From Bolinopsis microptera (taxonomy: Eukaryota; Ctenophora; Tentaculata; Lobata; Bolinopsidae), in the NCBI RefSeq assembly GCF_026151205.1, contig NC_087083.1:7933460-7997459 (forward strand): a stretch of DNA of 64,000 nucleotides, given 5' to 3'. The first letter of the stretch is position 1, and each line of letters starts with the position of its first letter. Below are positions 9,901 to 24,900 of this stretch, piece by piece. The notes under the pieces are model-generated. The model was not told the origin of the DNA. It searched no databases and worked only from the letters and a program-made list of their open reading frames with translations. The position numbers were made by a program, and so were the translations under genes.

Positions 9901-12900
9901 TTACAGTCCTTTAGTACAGACTTGATGTTTATATCAAGTGTTTCTTAATTGTGTATCGAGGTTATACCGGTAAAAAGGAGTGCTTGATTATGCTTATTTA
10001 AGGAAAATTGTTTATAAAATAACATCCACAAACACAGTTATATTTCCAGCTTATGTATATTACGTAATGATAGGATAGCTTTGATGTCATCAGATCTTTG
10101 TCGAAATAGAAATTTCAACAATAGCAGATAGCAATTAAATGGGCTCCCAATCGCATGCCACATTAAAATATATTGAATCGACTAGTTCATAACTTCATGA
10201 GGAGCAAGTCAATAACGTTATGATTTACAAAAAATAATAATCGTAAACAATCACAAACAGAACAATCACCGAAATCAGCAACAAAGACATGCAGTGCTAT
10301 ACTTACCAACTGGAATATCTACATCGGCATCACCCTTCAATGTTAGATCAACATCAGCATCGCCTTTTCCACCGAATCCAAACCCGAAGCCCCTTTTCTT
10401 TTTCTTTTCGTCATTACTAGAGCTACTTGAACTACTTGAGCCGCTTTTCTTTCTGCCGAATCCAAATCCAAAGCCACCTTTACCTTCAAGATGGGGCTTC
10501 TCTATATCTACATCTCCCTTTACTTTAGGAGTTTTAACCTTGATATCAGCATCTGGTTTGTCGGCCTTCACCTTGATTTTAGGATCTGGGATATCAATGT
10601 CAGCGTCTCCTTTAAGCTTGAGATCAATATCGGCATCACCTTTGCCGCCGAGACCAAACTTGAAGCTTCCTTTCTTTTTCTTCTTTTTCTTGTCGTCATC
10701 ACTTGAACTACTGGAGCCACTTTTCTTGCCACCAAATCCTATACCAAAACCTCCTTTGCCTTTAGGTTTTTTGATATCTACATCCACATCTCCCTTTACT
10801 TTAGGAGTTTTAACCTCAATATCAGCATCTGGTTTGTCAGCCTTCACCTTGATTTTAGGATCTGGAATATCAATATCTGCGTCTCCTTTCAGTTTCAGGT
10901 CAACATCAGCATCACCACTGCCGCCGAGACCAAATTTGAAACCTCCCTTCTTCTTTTTCTTGCCGTCATCACTTGAACTACTAGAGCCACTTTTTTTGCC
11001 ACCAAATCCAATACCAAAACCTCCTTTGCCTTTAGGTTTTTTGATATCTACATCCACATCTCCCTTTACTTTAGGAGTTTTAATCTTAATATCAGCATCT
11101 GGTTTGTCGGCTTCGACCTTGATTTTAGGATCTGGAATATCAATGTCAGCGTCTCCTTTAAGCTTGAGATCAACATCGGCATCACCTTTGCCGCCGAGGC
11201 CAAACTTGAAGCTTCCTCTCTTTTTCTTCTTTTTCTTGTCATCATCACTTGAACTACTAGAGCCACTTTTCTTGCCGCCAAATCCTATACCAAAACCTCC
11301 TTTGCCTTTCGGTTTTTTGATATCTACATCCACATCTCCCTTTACATTAGGAGTTTTAACCTTGATATCGGCATCTGGTTTGTCAGCCTTGACCTTGATT
11401 TTAGGATCTGGGATATCAATATCTGCTTCTCCTTTTAGTTTGAGGTCAACATCGGCATCACCACTGCCGCCGAGACTAAATTTGAAACCTCCCTTCTTCT
11501 TTTTCTTGCCGTCATCACTTGAACTACTGGAGCCACTTTTTTTGCCACCAAATCCAATACCAAAACCTCCTTTGCCCTTAGGTTTTTTGATATCTACATC
11601 CACATCTCCCTTTACTTTAGGAGTTTTAATCTTAATATCAGCATCTGGTTTGTCGGCTTTGACCTTGATTTTAGGATCTGGAATATCAATGTCAGCGTCT
11701 CCTTTAAGCTTGAAATCAATATCGGCATCACCTTTGCCGCCGAGGCCAAACTTGAAGCTTCCTCTCTTTTTTTTCTTTTTCTTGTCATCATCACTTGAAC
11801 TACTAGAGCCACTTTTCTTGCCGCCAAATCCTATACCAAAACCTCCTTTGCCTTTCGGTTTTTTGATATCTACATCCACATCTCCCTTTACTTTAGGAGT
11901 TTTAACCTTGATATCGGCATCTGGTTTGTCAGCCTTGACCTTGATTTTAGGATCTGGGATATCAATATCTGCGTCTCCTTTTAGTTTGAGGTCAACATCG
12001 GCATCACCACTGCCGCCGAGACCAAATTTGAAACCTCCCTTCTTCTTTTTCTTGCCGTCATCGCTTGAACTACTAGAGCCACTTTTCTTGCCACCAAATC
12101 CAATACCAAAACCTCCTTTGCCCTTAGGTTTTTTGATATCTACATCCACATCTCCCTTTACTTTAGGAGTTTTAATCTTAATATCAGCATCTGGTTTGTC
12201 GGCTTTGACCTTGATTTTAGGATCTGGAATATCAATGTCAGCGTCTCCTTTAAGCTTGAGATCAATATCGGCATCACCTTTGCCGCCGAGGCCAAACTTG
12301 AAGCTTCCTTTCTTTTTCTTCTTTTTCTTGTCATCATCACTTGAACTACTAGAGCCACTTTTCTTGCCGCCAAATCCTATACCAAAACCTCCTTTGCCTT
12401 TAGGTTTTTTGATATCTACATCCACATCTCCCTTTACTTTAGGAGTTTTAACCTTGATATCGGCATCTGGTTTGTCAGCCTTGACCTTGATTTTAGGATC
12501 TGGGATATCAATATCTGCGTCTCCTTTCAGTTTGAGGTCAACATCGGCATCACCACTACCACCGAGACCAAATTTGAAACCTCCCTTCTTCTTTTTCTTG
12601 CCGTCATCACTTGAACTACTAGAGCCACTTTTCTTGCCACCAAATCCAATACCAAAACCTCCTTTGCCTTTAGGTTTTTTGATATCTACATCCACATCTC
12701 CCTTTACTTTAGGAGTTTTAATCTTAATATCAGCATCTGGTTTGTCGGCTTTGACCTTGATTTTAGGATCTGGGATATCAATGTCAGCGTCTCCTTTAAG
12801 CTTGAGATCAATATCGGCATCACCTTTGCCGCCGAGGCCAAACTTAAAGCTTCCTCTCTTTTTTTTCTTTTTCTTGTCATCATCACTTGAACTACTAGAG

Positions 12901-15900
12901 CCACTTTTCTTGCCGCCAAATCCTATACCAAAACCTCCTTTGCCTTTAGGTTTTTTGATATCTACATCCACATCTCCCTTTACTTTAGGAGTTTTAACCT
13001 TGATATCAGCATCGGGTTTGTCAGCCTTGACCTTGATTTTAGGATCTGGGATATCAATATCTGCGTCTCCTTTCAGTTTGAGGTCAACATCGGCATCACC
13101 ACTGCCGCCGAGACCAAATTTGAAACCTCCCTTCTTCTTTTTCTTGTCGTCATCACTTGAACTACAAGAGCCACTTTTCTTGCCACCAAATCCAATACCA
13201 AAACCTCCTTTGCCTTTCGGTTTTTTGATATCTACATCCACATCTCCCTTTACTTTAGGAGTTTTAACCTTGATATCGGCATCTGGTTTGTCAGCCTTGA
13301 CCTTGATTTTAGGATCTGGGATATCAATATCTGCGTCACCTTTCAGTTTGAGGTCAACATCGGCATCACCACTGCCGCCGAGACCAAATTTGAAACCTCC
13401 CTTCTTCTTTTTCTTGCCGTCATCACTTGAACTACTAGAGCCACTTTTCTTGCCACCAAATCCAATACCAAAGCCTCCTTTGCCTTTAGGTTTTTTGAAA
13501 TCTACATCCACATCTCCCTTTACTTTAGGAGTTTTAATTTTAATATCAGCATCTGCTTTGTCGGCTTTGACCTTGATTTTAGGATCTGGAATATCAATGT
13601 CAGCGTCTCCTTTAAGCTTGAGATCAATATCGGCATCACCTTTGCCGCCGAGGCCAAACTTGAAGCTTCCTTTCTTTTTCTTCTTTTTCTTGTCATCATC
13701 ACTTGAACTACTAGAGCCACTTTTCTTGCCGCCAAATCCTATACCAAAACCTCCTTTGCCTTTCGGTTTTTTGATATCTACATCCACATCTCCCTTTACT
13801 TTAGGAGTTTTAACCTTGATATCGGCATCTGGTTTGTCAGCCTTGACCTTGATTTTAGGATCTGGGATATCAATATCTGCGTCACCTTTCAGTTTGAGAT
13901 CAACATCGGCATCACCACTGCCGCCGAGACCAAATTTGAAACCTCCCTTCTTCTTTTTCTTGTCGTCATCACTTGAACTACAAGAGCCACTTTTCTTGCC
14001 ACCAAATCCAATACCAAAACCTCCTTTGCCTTTAGGTTTTTTGATATCTACATCAACATCTCCCTTTACTTTAGGAGTTTTAATCTTAATATCAGCATCT
14101 GGTTTGTCGGCCTTGACCTTGATTTTAGGATCTGGGATATCAATATCTGCGTCTCCTTTCAGTTTCAGTTCAACATCGGCATCACCACTGCCGCCGAGAC
14201 CAAATTTGAAACCTCCCTTCTTTTTTTTCTTGCCGTCATCACTTGAACTACTAGAGCCACTTTTCTTGCCACCAAATCCAATACCAAAACCTCCTTTGCC
14301 TTTAGGTTTTTTGATATCTACATCCACATCTCCCTTTACTTTAGGAGTTTTATTCTTAATATCAGCATCTGGTTTGTCGGCCTTAACCTTGATTTTAGGA
14401 TCAGGGATATCAATGTCAGCGTCTCCTTTAAGCTTGATATCAATATCAGCATCACCTTTGCCCCCGAGGCCAAACTTGAAGCTTCCTCTCTTTTTCTTCT
14501 TTTTCTTGTCATCATCACTTGAACTACTAGAGCCACTTTTCTTGCCGCCAAATCCTATACCAAAACCTCCTTTGCCTTTCGGTTTTTTGATATCTACATC
14601 CACATCTCCCTTTACTTTAGGAGTTTTAACCTTGATATCGGCATCTGGTTTGTCAGCCTTGACCTTGATTTTAGGATCTGGGATATCAATATCTGCGTCT
14701 CCTTTCAGTTTGAGTTCAACATCGGCATCACCACTGCCGCCGAGACCAAATTTGAAACCTCCCTTCTTCTTTTTCTTGCCGTCATCACTTGAACTACTAG
14801 AGCCACTTTTCTTGCCACCAAATCCAATACCAAAACCTCCTTTGCCTTTAGGTTTTTTGATATCTACATCCACATCTCCCTTTACTTTAGGAGTTTTTAT
14901 CTTAATATCAGCATCTGGTTTGTCGGCCTTAACCTTGATTTTAGGATCAGGGATATCAATGTCAGCGTCTCCTTTAAGCTTGATATCAATATCGGCATCA
15001 CCTTTGCCCCCGAGGCCAAACTTGAAGCTTCCTCTCTTTTTCTTCTTTTTCTTGTCATCATCACTTGAACTACTAGAGCCACTTTTCTTGCCGCCAAATC
15101 CTATACCAAAACCTCCTTTGCCTTTCGGTTTTTTGATATCTACATCCACATCTCCCTTTACTTTAGGAGTTTTAACCTTGATATCGGCATCTGGTTTGTC
15201 AGCCTTGACCTTGATTTTAGGATCTGGGATATCAATATCTGCGTCTCCTTTCAGTTTGAGTTCAACATCGGCATCACCACTGCCGCCGAGACCAAATTTG
15301 AAACCTCCCTTCTTCTTTTTCTTGCCGTCATCACTTGAACTACTAGAGCCACTTTTCTTGCCACCAAATCCAATACCAAAACCTCCTTTGCCTTTAGGTT
15401 TTTTGATATCTACATCCACATCTCCCTTTACTTTAGGAGTTTTTATCTTAATATCGGCATCTGGTTTGTCGGCCTTGACCTTGATTTTAGGATCTTGGAT
15501 ATCAATGTCAGCGTCTCCTTTAAGCTTGAGATCAATATCGGCATCACCTTTGCCGCCGAGGCCAAACTTGAAGCTTCCTTTCTTTTTCTTCTTTTTCTTG
15601 TCATCATCACTTGAACTACTAGAGCCACTTCTCTTGCCGCCAAACCCTATACCAAAACCTCCTTTGCCTTTAGGTTTTTTAAGGTCGATATCAACATCGC
15701 CACTCACATCTACATCTCCCTTTACTTTAGGAGTTTTAACCTTAATATCGGCATCAGGTGTGTCAGCCTTGACCTTGATTTTAGGATCTTGGATGTCAAT
15801 GTCTGCATCTCCTTTAAGCTTGAGGTCAATATCAGCATCACCTTTGCCGCCGAGACCAAACTTGAAGCTCCCCTTCTTCTTTTTCTTTCCGTCATCACTT

Positions 15901-18900
15901 GAGCTACTCCCTCCAAACCCAAATCCGAAGCCGCCCTTGCCTTCAACTTTGGGTTTCTTTACATCAACGTCCCCACTAACGTTGGGACCTTTAACATGGA
16001 TATCCCCGCTCGGTTTTGCAGGATTAACATCAATATCAATATCAGCAATATTCACATCAGCATTCGGAGATGGTAGTTTACCTCCTGATCCTCCTGTAAA
16101 GATGGTAGACTGCTAGAATTCCTCCTAATATTCAGCAAAAACGCATCATTCATTGAATGTAGTGAATGTAGTGAATGAAAGGATGGAATGTAGTGAATGT
16201 TGGACATTAAGGATGGAATATAGTGAATGTTGGACATTAAGGATGGAATGTTGTGGGTAGTCAGCTAGAAACCCTTCTATTATCTGGTAAAAACGTGTAA
16301 TTGATGGATGGAATGTTGTGAACATTGTGAATGATGTGAATGTTGTGAATGTTGTTATATAACTCTCGAAGGGTATGTGAACATAATTTGACTATTGATG
16401 AAGCTGTGTAATAATTTGGCAAGCTTATCAGAGATTGGAATAGAATTGTCAGTGTATAACATGCCTTTGTACCTGTGAGCCACAATCTCACATGTGAATC
16501 TTCCTATTGAGTATTGGCATGGGTGAATGATGACTTTTCAATAAAAATAACCTCAGTTATAATAAATACCAGCATTAACAAGCAATATCATTTTCATTTG
16601 ATTGAACACAGAAGATTGTTGTTCATCGGCGTACTCGCAAACTTTTCATAGCAAAGATGCAGTTAAGAATGGTAATAAGTTTTATGCAATTTCATCATCA
16701 CAGCATCATAAAATATGCGGAACTGAAACGTTACATGCAAACTACACTTACCAAGATCAGCATCTGCCTTCACGTTGAGATCAACGTCGGGAGTATCAAT
16801 ACCACCCTTTGCTTTACCACCGAATCCGAAGCCAAAGCCTCCCTTCTTCTTCTTCTTCTTGCCATCATCACTGGATGATGAAGAAGAGTCTCCCTTCTTC
16901 TTTCCGCCGAATCCAAAACCAAATCCTCCTCCAATTTTTGGTTTGTCAACGTCAATATCACCTCCTAATAATGTTACAGGTGTTATAACTTAATACAAAC
17001 ATGATAACCAATCAGGAGATACCGAGTAAATCGAAAAATTCATGATTACAAATGCGCCACAAATTTCAGGTAGCATTTTTGGATTTGTTAGCTTCTAACT
17101 AGGGAAGCTACCGATTAAAAATATACTGTTGCTCAACGCTAAAAACGTTTTAGAACTTTGTGGCAAATTAAATTCTTTTAAGACTAAATTTAAATCCCAG
17201 GTCTTCTAACCTATATAATATTATTATAAAATACTATAATATATATATTATATCGCTATATGTAAAAATACTGTACCTATATCGATATCTGCTCCACCAC
17301 CAATATCTACGTCTGCACCTCCACCAATATCAATATCGGGAGCGTCAGCTTTAACCTTGATTTCTGGCTCAGGAACATCAATATCGGCATCTGCTTTGAC
17401 GTTGAGGTCAACATCAGGTGTGTCAATACCACCTTTAGCTTTTCCTCCCATGCCAAATTTAAAGCTAGACTTCTTCTTCTTCTTTTTCTTCTTATCATCA
17501 TCACTGGACCCTGATCCCTTTCCACTAAACCCGAAGCCGAATCCTCCTTTTGGCTTCTTTACGTCTAGATCAACGTCTGCTCCACCGCCAATATCGATAT
17601 CAGCACCTCCACCAATATCAACATCAGGAGCATCAGCCTTGACCTTGATTTCTGGCTCAGGAACATCAATGTCGGCATCTGCTTTGACGTTCAAGTCAAC
17701 ATCTGGAACATCGACGCCACCCTTGGCTTTGCCGCCGAATCCGAATCCAAATCCTCCCTTCTTCTTCTTTTTCTTGTCATCATCACTGGATGATGAAGAA
17801 GAGTCTCCCTTCTTCTTTCCGCCGAATCCGAAGCCAAATCCACCTTTTGGCTTTTTGACATCTAGATCAACGTCTGCTCCACCGCCAATATCAATATCAG
17901 CACCTCCACCAATATCAACATCAGGAGCATCAGCCTTAACCTTGATTTCTGGCTCAGGAACATCAATGTCGGCATCTGCTTTGACGTTCAAGTCAACATC
18001 TGGAACATCGACACCACCCTTGGCTTTGCCACCGAATCCAAATCCAAATCCTCCCTTCTTCTTCTTCTTCTTGTCATCATCACTGGATGATGAAGAAGAG
18101 TCTCCCTTCTTCTTTCCGCCGAATCCAAAACCAAATCCTCCTCCAATTTTTGGTTTGTCAACGTCAATATCACCTCCTGATAATATTACAGGTGTTATAA
18201 CTTAATACAAACATGGTAAACAATCAGGGGATACCGAGTAAATCGAAAAATTCATGATAACAAATGCGCCACAAATTTCAGGTAGCATTTTTGGATTTGT
18301 TAGATTCTAACTAGGAAAGCTACCGATTAAAAATATACTGTTGCTCAACTTTAAAAACGTTTTAGAACTTTGTGGCAAATTAAATTCTTTTAAGACTAAA
18401 TTTAAATCCCAGGTCTTCTAACCTATATAATATTATTATATCGCTATATGTAACAAATACTGTACCTATATCGATATCTGCTCCACCACCAATATCTACG
18501 TCAGCACCTCCACCAATGTCAATATCAGGAGCGTCAGCTTTAACCTTGATTTCTGGCTCAGGAACATCAATATCGGCATCTGCTTTGACGTTGAGGTCAA
18601 CATCAGGTGTGTCAATACCACCTTTAGCTTTTCCTCCCATGCCAAATTTAAAGCTAGACTTCTTCTTCTTCTTTTTCTTCTTATCATCATCACTGGACCC
18701 TGATCCCTTTCCACTAAACCCGAAGCCGAATCCTCCTTTTGGCTTCTTTACGTCTAGATCAACGTCTGCTCCACCGCCAATATCGATATCAGCACCTCCA
18801 CCAATATCGACATCAGGAGCATCAGCCTTGACCTTGATTTCTGGCTCAGGAACATCAATGTCGGCATCTGCTTTGACGTTCAAGTCAACATCTGGAACAT

Positions 18901-21900
18901 CGACGCCACCCTTGGCTTTGCCGCCGAATCCAAATCCAAATCCTCCCTTCTTCTTCTTCTTCTTGTCATCATCACTGGATGATGAAGAAGAGTCTCTTTT
19001 CTTCTTTCCGCCGAATCCGAAGCCAAATCCACCTTTTGGTTTCTTGACATCTAGATCAACGTCTGCTCCACCGCCGATATCAATATCAGCACCTCCACCA
19101 ATATCAACATCAGGAGCATCGGCTTTAACCTTGATTTCTGGCTCAGGAACATCAATATCAGCATCTGCTTTGACGTTCAAGTCAACATCTGGAACATCGA
19201 CGCCACCCTTGGCTTTGCCGCCGAACCCAAATCCAAATCCTCCCTTCTTCTTCTTCTTCTTGTCATCATCACTGGATGATGAAGAAGAGTCTCCCTTCTT
19301 CTTTCCGCCGAATCCGAAGCCAAATCCACCTTTTGGTTTCTTGACATCTAGATCAACGTCTGCTCCACCGCCAATATCAATATCAGCACCTCCACCAATA
19401 TCAACATCAGGAGCATCAGCCTTAACCTTGATTTCTGGCTCAGGAACATCAATGTCGGCATCTGCTTTGACGTTCAAGTCAACATCTGGAACATCGACAC
19501 CACCCTTGGCTTTGCCACCGAATCCAAATCCAAATCCTCCCTTCTTCTTCTTCTTCTTGTCATCATCACTGGATGATGAAGAAGAGTCTCCCTTCTTCTT
19601 TCCGCCGAATCCGAAGCCAAATCCACCTTTTGGTTTCTTGACATCTAGATCAACGTCTGCTCCACCGCCAATATCAATATCAGCACCTCCACCAATATCA
19701 ACATCAGGAGCATCAGCCTTGACCTTGATTTCTGGCTCAGGAACATCAATATCGGCATCTGCTTTGACGTTCAAGTCAACATCTGGAACATCGACGCCAC
19801 CCTTGCCTTTGCCGCCGAATCCAAATCCAAATCCTCCCTTCTTCTTCTTCTTCTTACCATCGTCACTCGAACTTGAACTGTCCTTCTTCTTTCCGCCGAA
19901 TCCGAAGCCAAATCCACCTTTTGGTTTCTTAACATCTAGATCAACGTCTGCTCCACCGCCAATATCAATATCAGCACCTCCACCAATATCAACATCAGGA
20001 GCATCAGCCTTAACCTTGATTTCTGGCTCAGGAACATCGATATCAGCATCTGCTTTGACGTTCAAGTCAACATCTGGAACATCAACATCGGCTTTACCAC
20101 CGAATCCAAATCCAAATCCTCCCTTCTTCTTCTTCTTCTTGCTGTCATCACTTGATGAAGAACTTCCAGACTTCTTTTTCTTCTTGCCTCCAAAGCCGAA
20201 GCCGAAACCACCTCCACCGCCAATATCAATATCAGCACCTCCACCAATATCAACATCAGGAGCATCGGCTTTAACCTTGATTTCTGGCTCAGGAACATCG
20301 ATATCAGCATCTGCTTTGACGTTTAAGTCAACATCTGGAACATCAACATCGGCTTTACCACCGAAACCAAATCCAAATCCTCCCTTCTTCTTCTTCTTCT
20401 TGCTGTCATCACTTGAAGAAGAACTTCCAGACTTCTTTTTCTTCTTGCCTCCAAAGCCGAAGCCGAAACCACCTCCAACGTCAACATCTGGCTTCTTTAC
20501 GTCTAGATCAACATCAGCTCCACCGCCAATATCAATATCAGCACCTCCACCAATATCAATATCAGGAGCATCGGCTTTAACCTTGATTTCAGGCTCAGGA
20601 ACATCAATATCAGCATCTGCTTTGACGTTCAAGTCAACATCTGGAACATCTACATCAGCTTTACCGCCGAATCCAAATCCAAATCCTCCCTTCTTTTTCT
20701 TCTTACCACCGTCACTCGAACTTGAAGAAGAACTGCCGCCTGACTTCTTTTTCTTCTTTCCTCCGAAGCCAAAGCCGAAACCACCTCCAACTTTTGGTTT
20801 GTCCACATCAATATCTGCATCGACTGAACCTCCTGAGGATAAATATATTGATAAAAAATATCTTATATCAAAAATGATTAAATTTTCGACTATAGCTCAC
20901 AGAGATGACGTAACATTTTGAGATTCATTTTTTTCCCTCGAAATACCATGGCTTATGAAATTATTCGAAAAGATAATTTTAAAACACATTCAGTTTTTAT
21001 GATATATTGAAAGAATGCTCAGCACACAAGCATATACTGATTTGAAGAATAAGCTCTACTAGTAAAGAGCAACGGAATACCTACCAATATTCGGCAAATT
21101 AGCATCAACACTCCCACCGATGTCAAGACCACCACCGATGCCACCACCGATATCAACATCAGGAGCATCAGCCTTGACTTTGATTTCTGGCTCAGGAACA
21201 TCGATATCAGCATCTGCTTTGACGTTCAAGTCAACATCTGGAACATCAACATCGGCTTTACCGCCGAATCCAAATCCAAATCCTCCCTTCTTCTTCTTCT
21301 TCTTGCTGTCATCACTTGAAGAAGAACTTCCAGACTTCTTTTTCTTCTTGCCTCCAAAGCCGAAGCCGAAACCACCTCCAACGTCAACATCAGGCGCATC
21401 AGCTTTAACTTTGATTTCTGGCTCAGGAACATCGATATCAGCATCTGCTTTGACGTTCAAGTCAACATCTGGAACATCAACATCGGCTTTACCGCCGAAT
21501 CCGAATCCAAATCCTCCCTTCTTCTTCTTCTTCTTGCTGTCATCACTCGAAGAAGAACTTCCAGACTTCTTTTTCTTCTTGCCTCCAAAGCCGAAGCCGA
21601 AACCACCTCCAACGTCAACATCAGGCGCATCAGCTTTAACTTTGATTTCTGGCTCAGGAACATCAATATCAGCATCCGCTTTGACGTTCAAGTCAACATC
21701 TGGAACATCAACATCGGCTTTACCGCCGAATCCGAATCCAAATCCTCCCTTCTTCTTCTTCTTCTTGCTGTCATCACTCGAAGAAGAACTTCCAGACTTC
21801 TTTTTCTTCTTGCCTCCAAAGCCGAAGCCGAAACCACCTCCAACGTCAACATCAGGCGCATCAGCTTTAACCTTGATTTCTGGCTCAGGAACATCAATAT

Positions 21901-24900
21901 CAGCATCTGCTTTGACGTTCAAGTCAACATCTGGAACATCAACATCGGCTTTACCGCCAAATCCAAATCCAAATCCTCCCTTCTTCTTCTTCTTCTTGCT
22001 GTCATCACTTGAAGAAGAACTTCCAGACTTCTTTTTCTTCTTGCCTCCAAAGCCGAAGCCGAAACCACCTCCAACGTCAACATCAGGCGCATCAGCTTTA
22101 ACCTTGATTTCTGGCTCAGGAACATCAATATCAGCATCTGCTTTGACGTTCAAGTCAACATCTGGAACATCAACATCGGCTTTACCGCCGAATCCAAATC
22201 CAAATCCTCCCTTCTTCTTCTTCTTCTTGCTGTCATCACTTGAAGAAGAACTTCCAGACTTCTTTTTCTTCTTGCCTCCAAAGCCGAAGCCGAAACCACC
22301 GCCAACGTCAATATCTGGCTTCTTTACGTCTAGATCAACATTTGCTCCACCGCCAATATCAATATCAGCACCTCCACCAATATCAACATCAGGAGCATTG
22401 GCTTTAACCTTGATTTCTGGCTCAGGAACATCTATATCAGCATCTGCTTTGACTTTCAAGTCAACATCTGGAACAGCAACATCGGCTTTACCGCCGAAAC
22501 CAAATCCAAATCCTCCCTTCTTCTTCTTCTTCTTGCTGTCATCACTTGAAGAAGAACTTCCAGACTTCTTTTTCTTCTTGCCTCCGAAGCCGAAGCCGAA
22601 ACCTCCGCCTATATCAACATCAGGTGCAGAAACGTCGATATCAGCATCTCCTCCAATACCACCGCCTGGAATATAACATAACGATAGAATACACGTTACT
22701 TTCCGGCACACACTTGTGGTAAATGGACATGCGATAAGTGTACGTTAAAAAGAGTGTCGTACGCAATTAATTTTATGATCTTCAGGGTTTTCTATTAAAA
22801 GAAATTTTACTTAGCAATCGTCACAGTATATACATTTTAGAGTGTTATGTATATTGAATGTTGTTAGTAATTACATTTTTACGATGCATTTTTGTTGCTC
22901 ATGCCACTATAGTATACGGATTTTAATGACTTACCGAACCCACCACCAATTCCTCCCCCGATATCTAGATCAGGTGCTTCAATTTCTACTTCAGGCGCAC
23001 TTACATCAGCATCTGTAAATTGACAATACGATAACAGCGTACAACACTACACATAATAATATATTGATTCGATGAAATACATTTTAATTTACAACACATC
23101 GCATATAAATTCAGCACACTTTACAACATTGCCTGTTTGTAATAAATTTAAATCCGTTATAATAACTTACCAATGCCCCCACCTAGGCCACCTCCAAAAC
23201 CACCTCCGAAACCTCCTCCAATACCGCCTCCGATATCAACATCTGGTACCTCAGCCTTAACTTCGACTGCTGGTTCCGGTACATCCACATCTATGTCGGC
23301 TCCTCCTCCGACACCGAAACCTCCACCAAAACCGCCTCCAATACCGCCTCCGATATCTAGATCAGGTGCTTCAACTTCAATTTCTACTTCAGGTGTAGGT
23401 ACATCTACATCTATGTCGGCTCCTCCTCCGACACCGAAACCTCCACCAAATCCACCTCCGATACCGCCTCCGATATCTAGATCAGGTGCTTCAGCTTCAA
23501 TTTCTACTTCAGGTGTAGGTACATCTACATCTATGTCGGCTCCTCCTCCGAGGTCCAGACTTCCACCAAATCCACCACCAATTCCTCCTCCGATATCTAG
23601 ATCAGGTGCTTCAGCTTCAATTTCTACTTCAGGTGCACTTACATCAGCATCTGTAAATTGACAATACGATAACAGCGTACAACACTACACATAATAATAT
23701 ATTGATTCAATAAAATACATTTTAATTTACAACACATCGCATATAATTCAGCACACTTTACAGCATTGCCTGTTTGTGATAAATTTAAATCCGTTATAAT
23801 AACTTACCAATGCCTCCACCTAGGCCTCCTCCAAAACCTCCTCCGAAACCTCCTCCAATACCGCCTCCGATATCAACATCTGGTACATCAGCCTTAACTT
23901 CGACTGCTGGTTCCGGTACATCTACATCTATGTCGGCCCCTCCTCCGAGACCGAAACCTCCTCCGAAACCTCCTCCAATACCGCCTCCAATATCAACATC
24001 TGGTACATCAGCCTTAACTTCGACTGCTGGTTCCGGTACATCTAAATCTATATCGGCTCCTCCTCCGAGACCGAAACCTCCTCCAATACCTCCTCCAATG
24101 CCACCTCCTGCAATGAAATATTTGTAATATTTGTAACAAATTATTAAAATCAGTACTAACACGAGGAAAAAAAATTCATTCGCCGTTAAAATCGAAAGTT
24201 GCATTCCTTAAAAGTTTTCCGTTTGGTTCTTACCGATGTCAACATCTGGTGCTTCAGCTTTCACTTTTATTTCAGGTTCTGGCACATCTACATCTAGGTC
24301 GGCTCCTCCTCCGAGATCCAGACCTCCACCAAGACCTCCACCAAGACCTCCACCGAGACCTCCACCGAAACCTCCTCCAAGACCTCCACCGAGGTTAACA
24401 TCTGGGGCTTCTGCTTCAACTTCAACACTGGGAGCGGCAATATCAGCACCTCCGCTCAGGTCTAAACCTCCTCCAAGACCACCTCCGATGTCTCCACCAG
24501 CGTCTCCACCAACGTCAATACCTCCACCGAGGCCACCACCGAGACTCAATCCTCCACCTCCTCCGAGGTCAAGTCCTCCGTTAGCTTCACCTCCAGCTCC
24601 GGCATCTGCATCAGCTCCACCACCAAAGCTGAATCCAACTGAGAGAGTACGAAACTTAGATAGTTTGTAAAATTGGGCTATATAATGTCATCAGATTTTA
24701 AAAATTCTATCAAGAAACTTGAATTTTTTTGATTGAGCGAGTTCACTTGTATTTCGACTTTATAGATCTACACTACTTACATCCGGACTTCTTCTTCTTC
24801 TTCTTCTTCTTTTTCTTCTTTTTCTTTGAGTCATCCGATCCAGAACTACTCGAAGATGAAGAACTGGAACTGTAAAATAAAGACTAAGTTAGCATACCGA

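Noticed and set aside
10294-16116. 1,940-codon open frame on the plus strand opposite exon 14 (and similar ones at 4368-6965, 18516-20921, 21120-22676)
   Set aside because: It follows the repeats exactly, has a Pro/Ser/Phe composition dictated by complementing Gly/Asp/Lys codons, and shows no splice or protein logic of its own. The minus strand joins into one perfect multi-exon frame.
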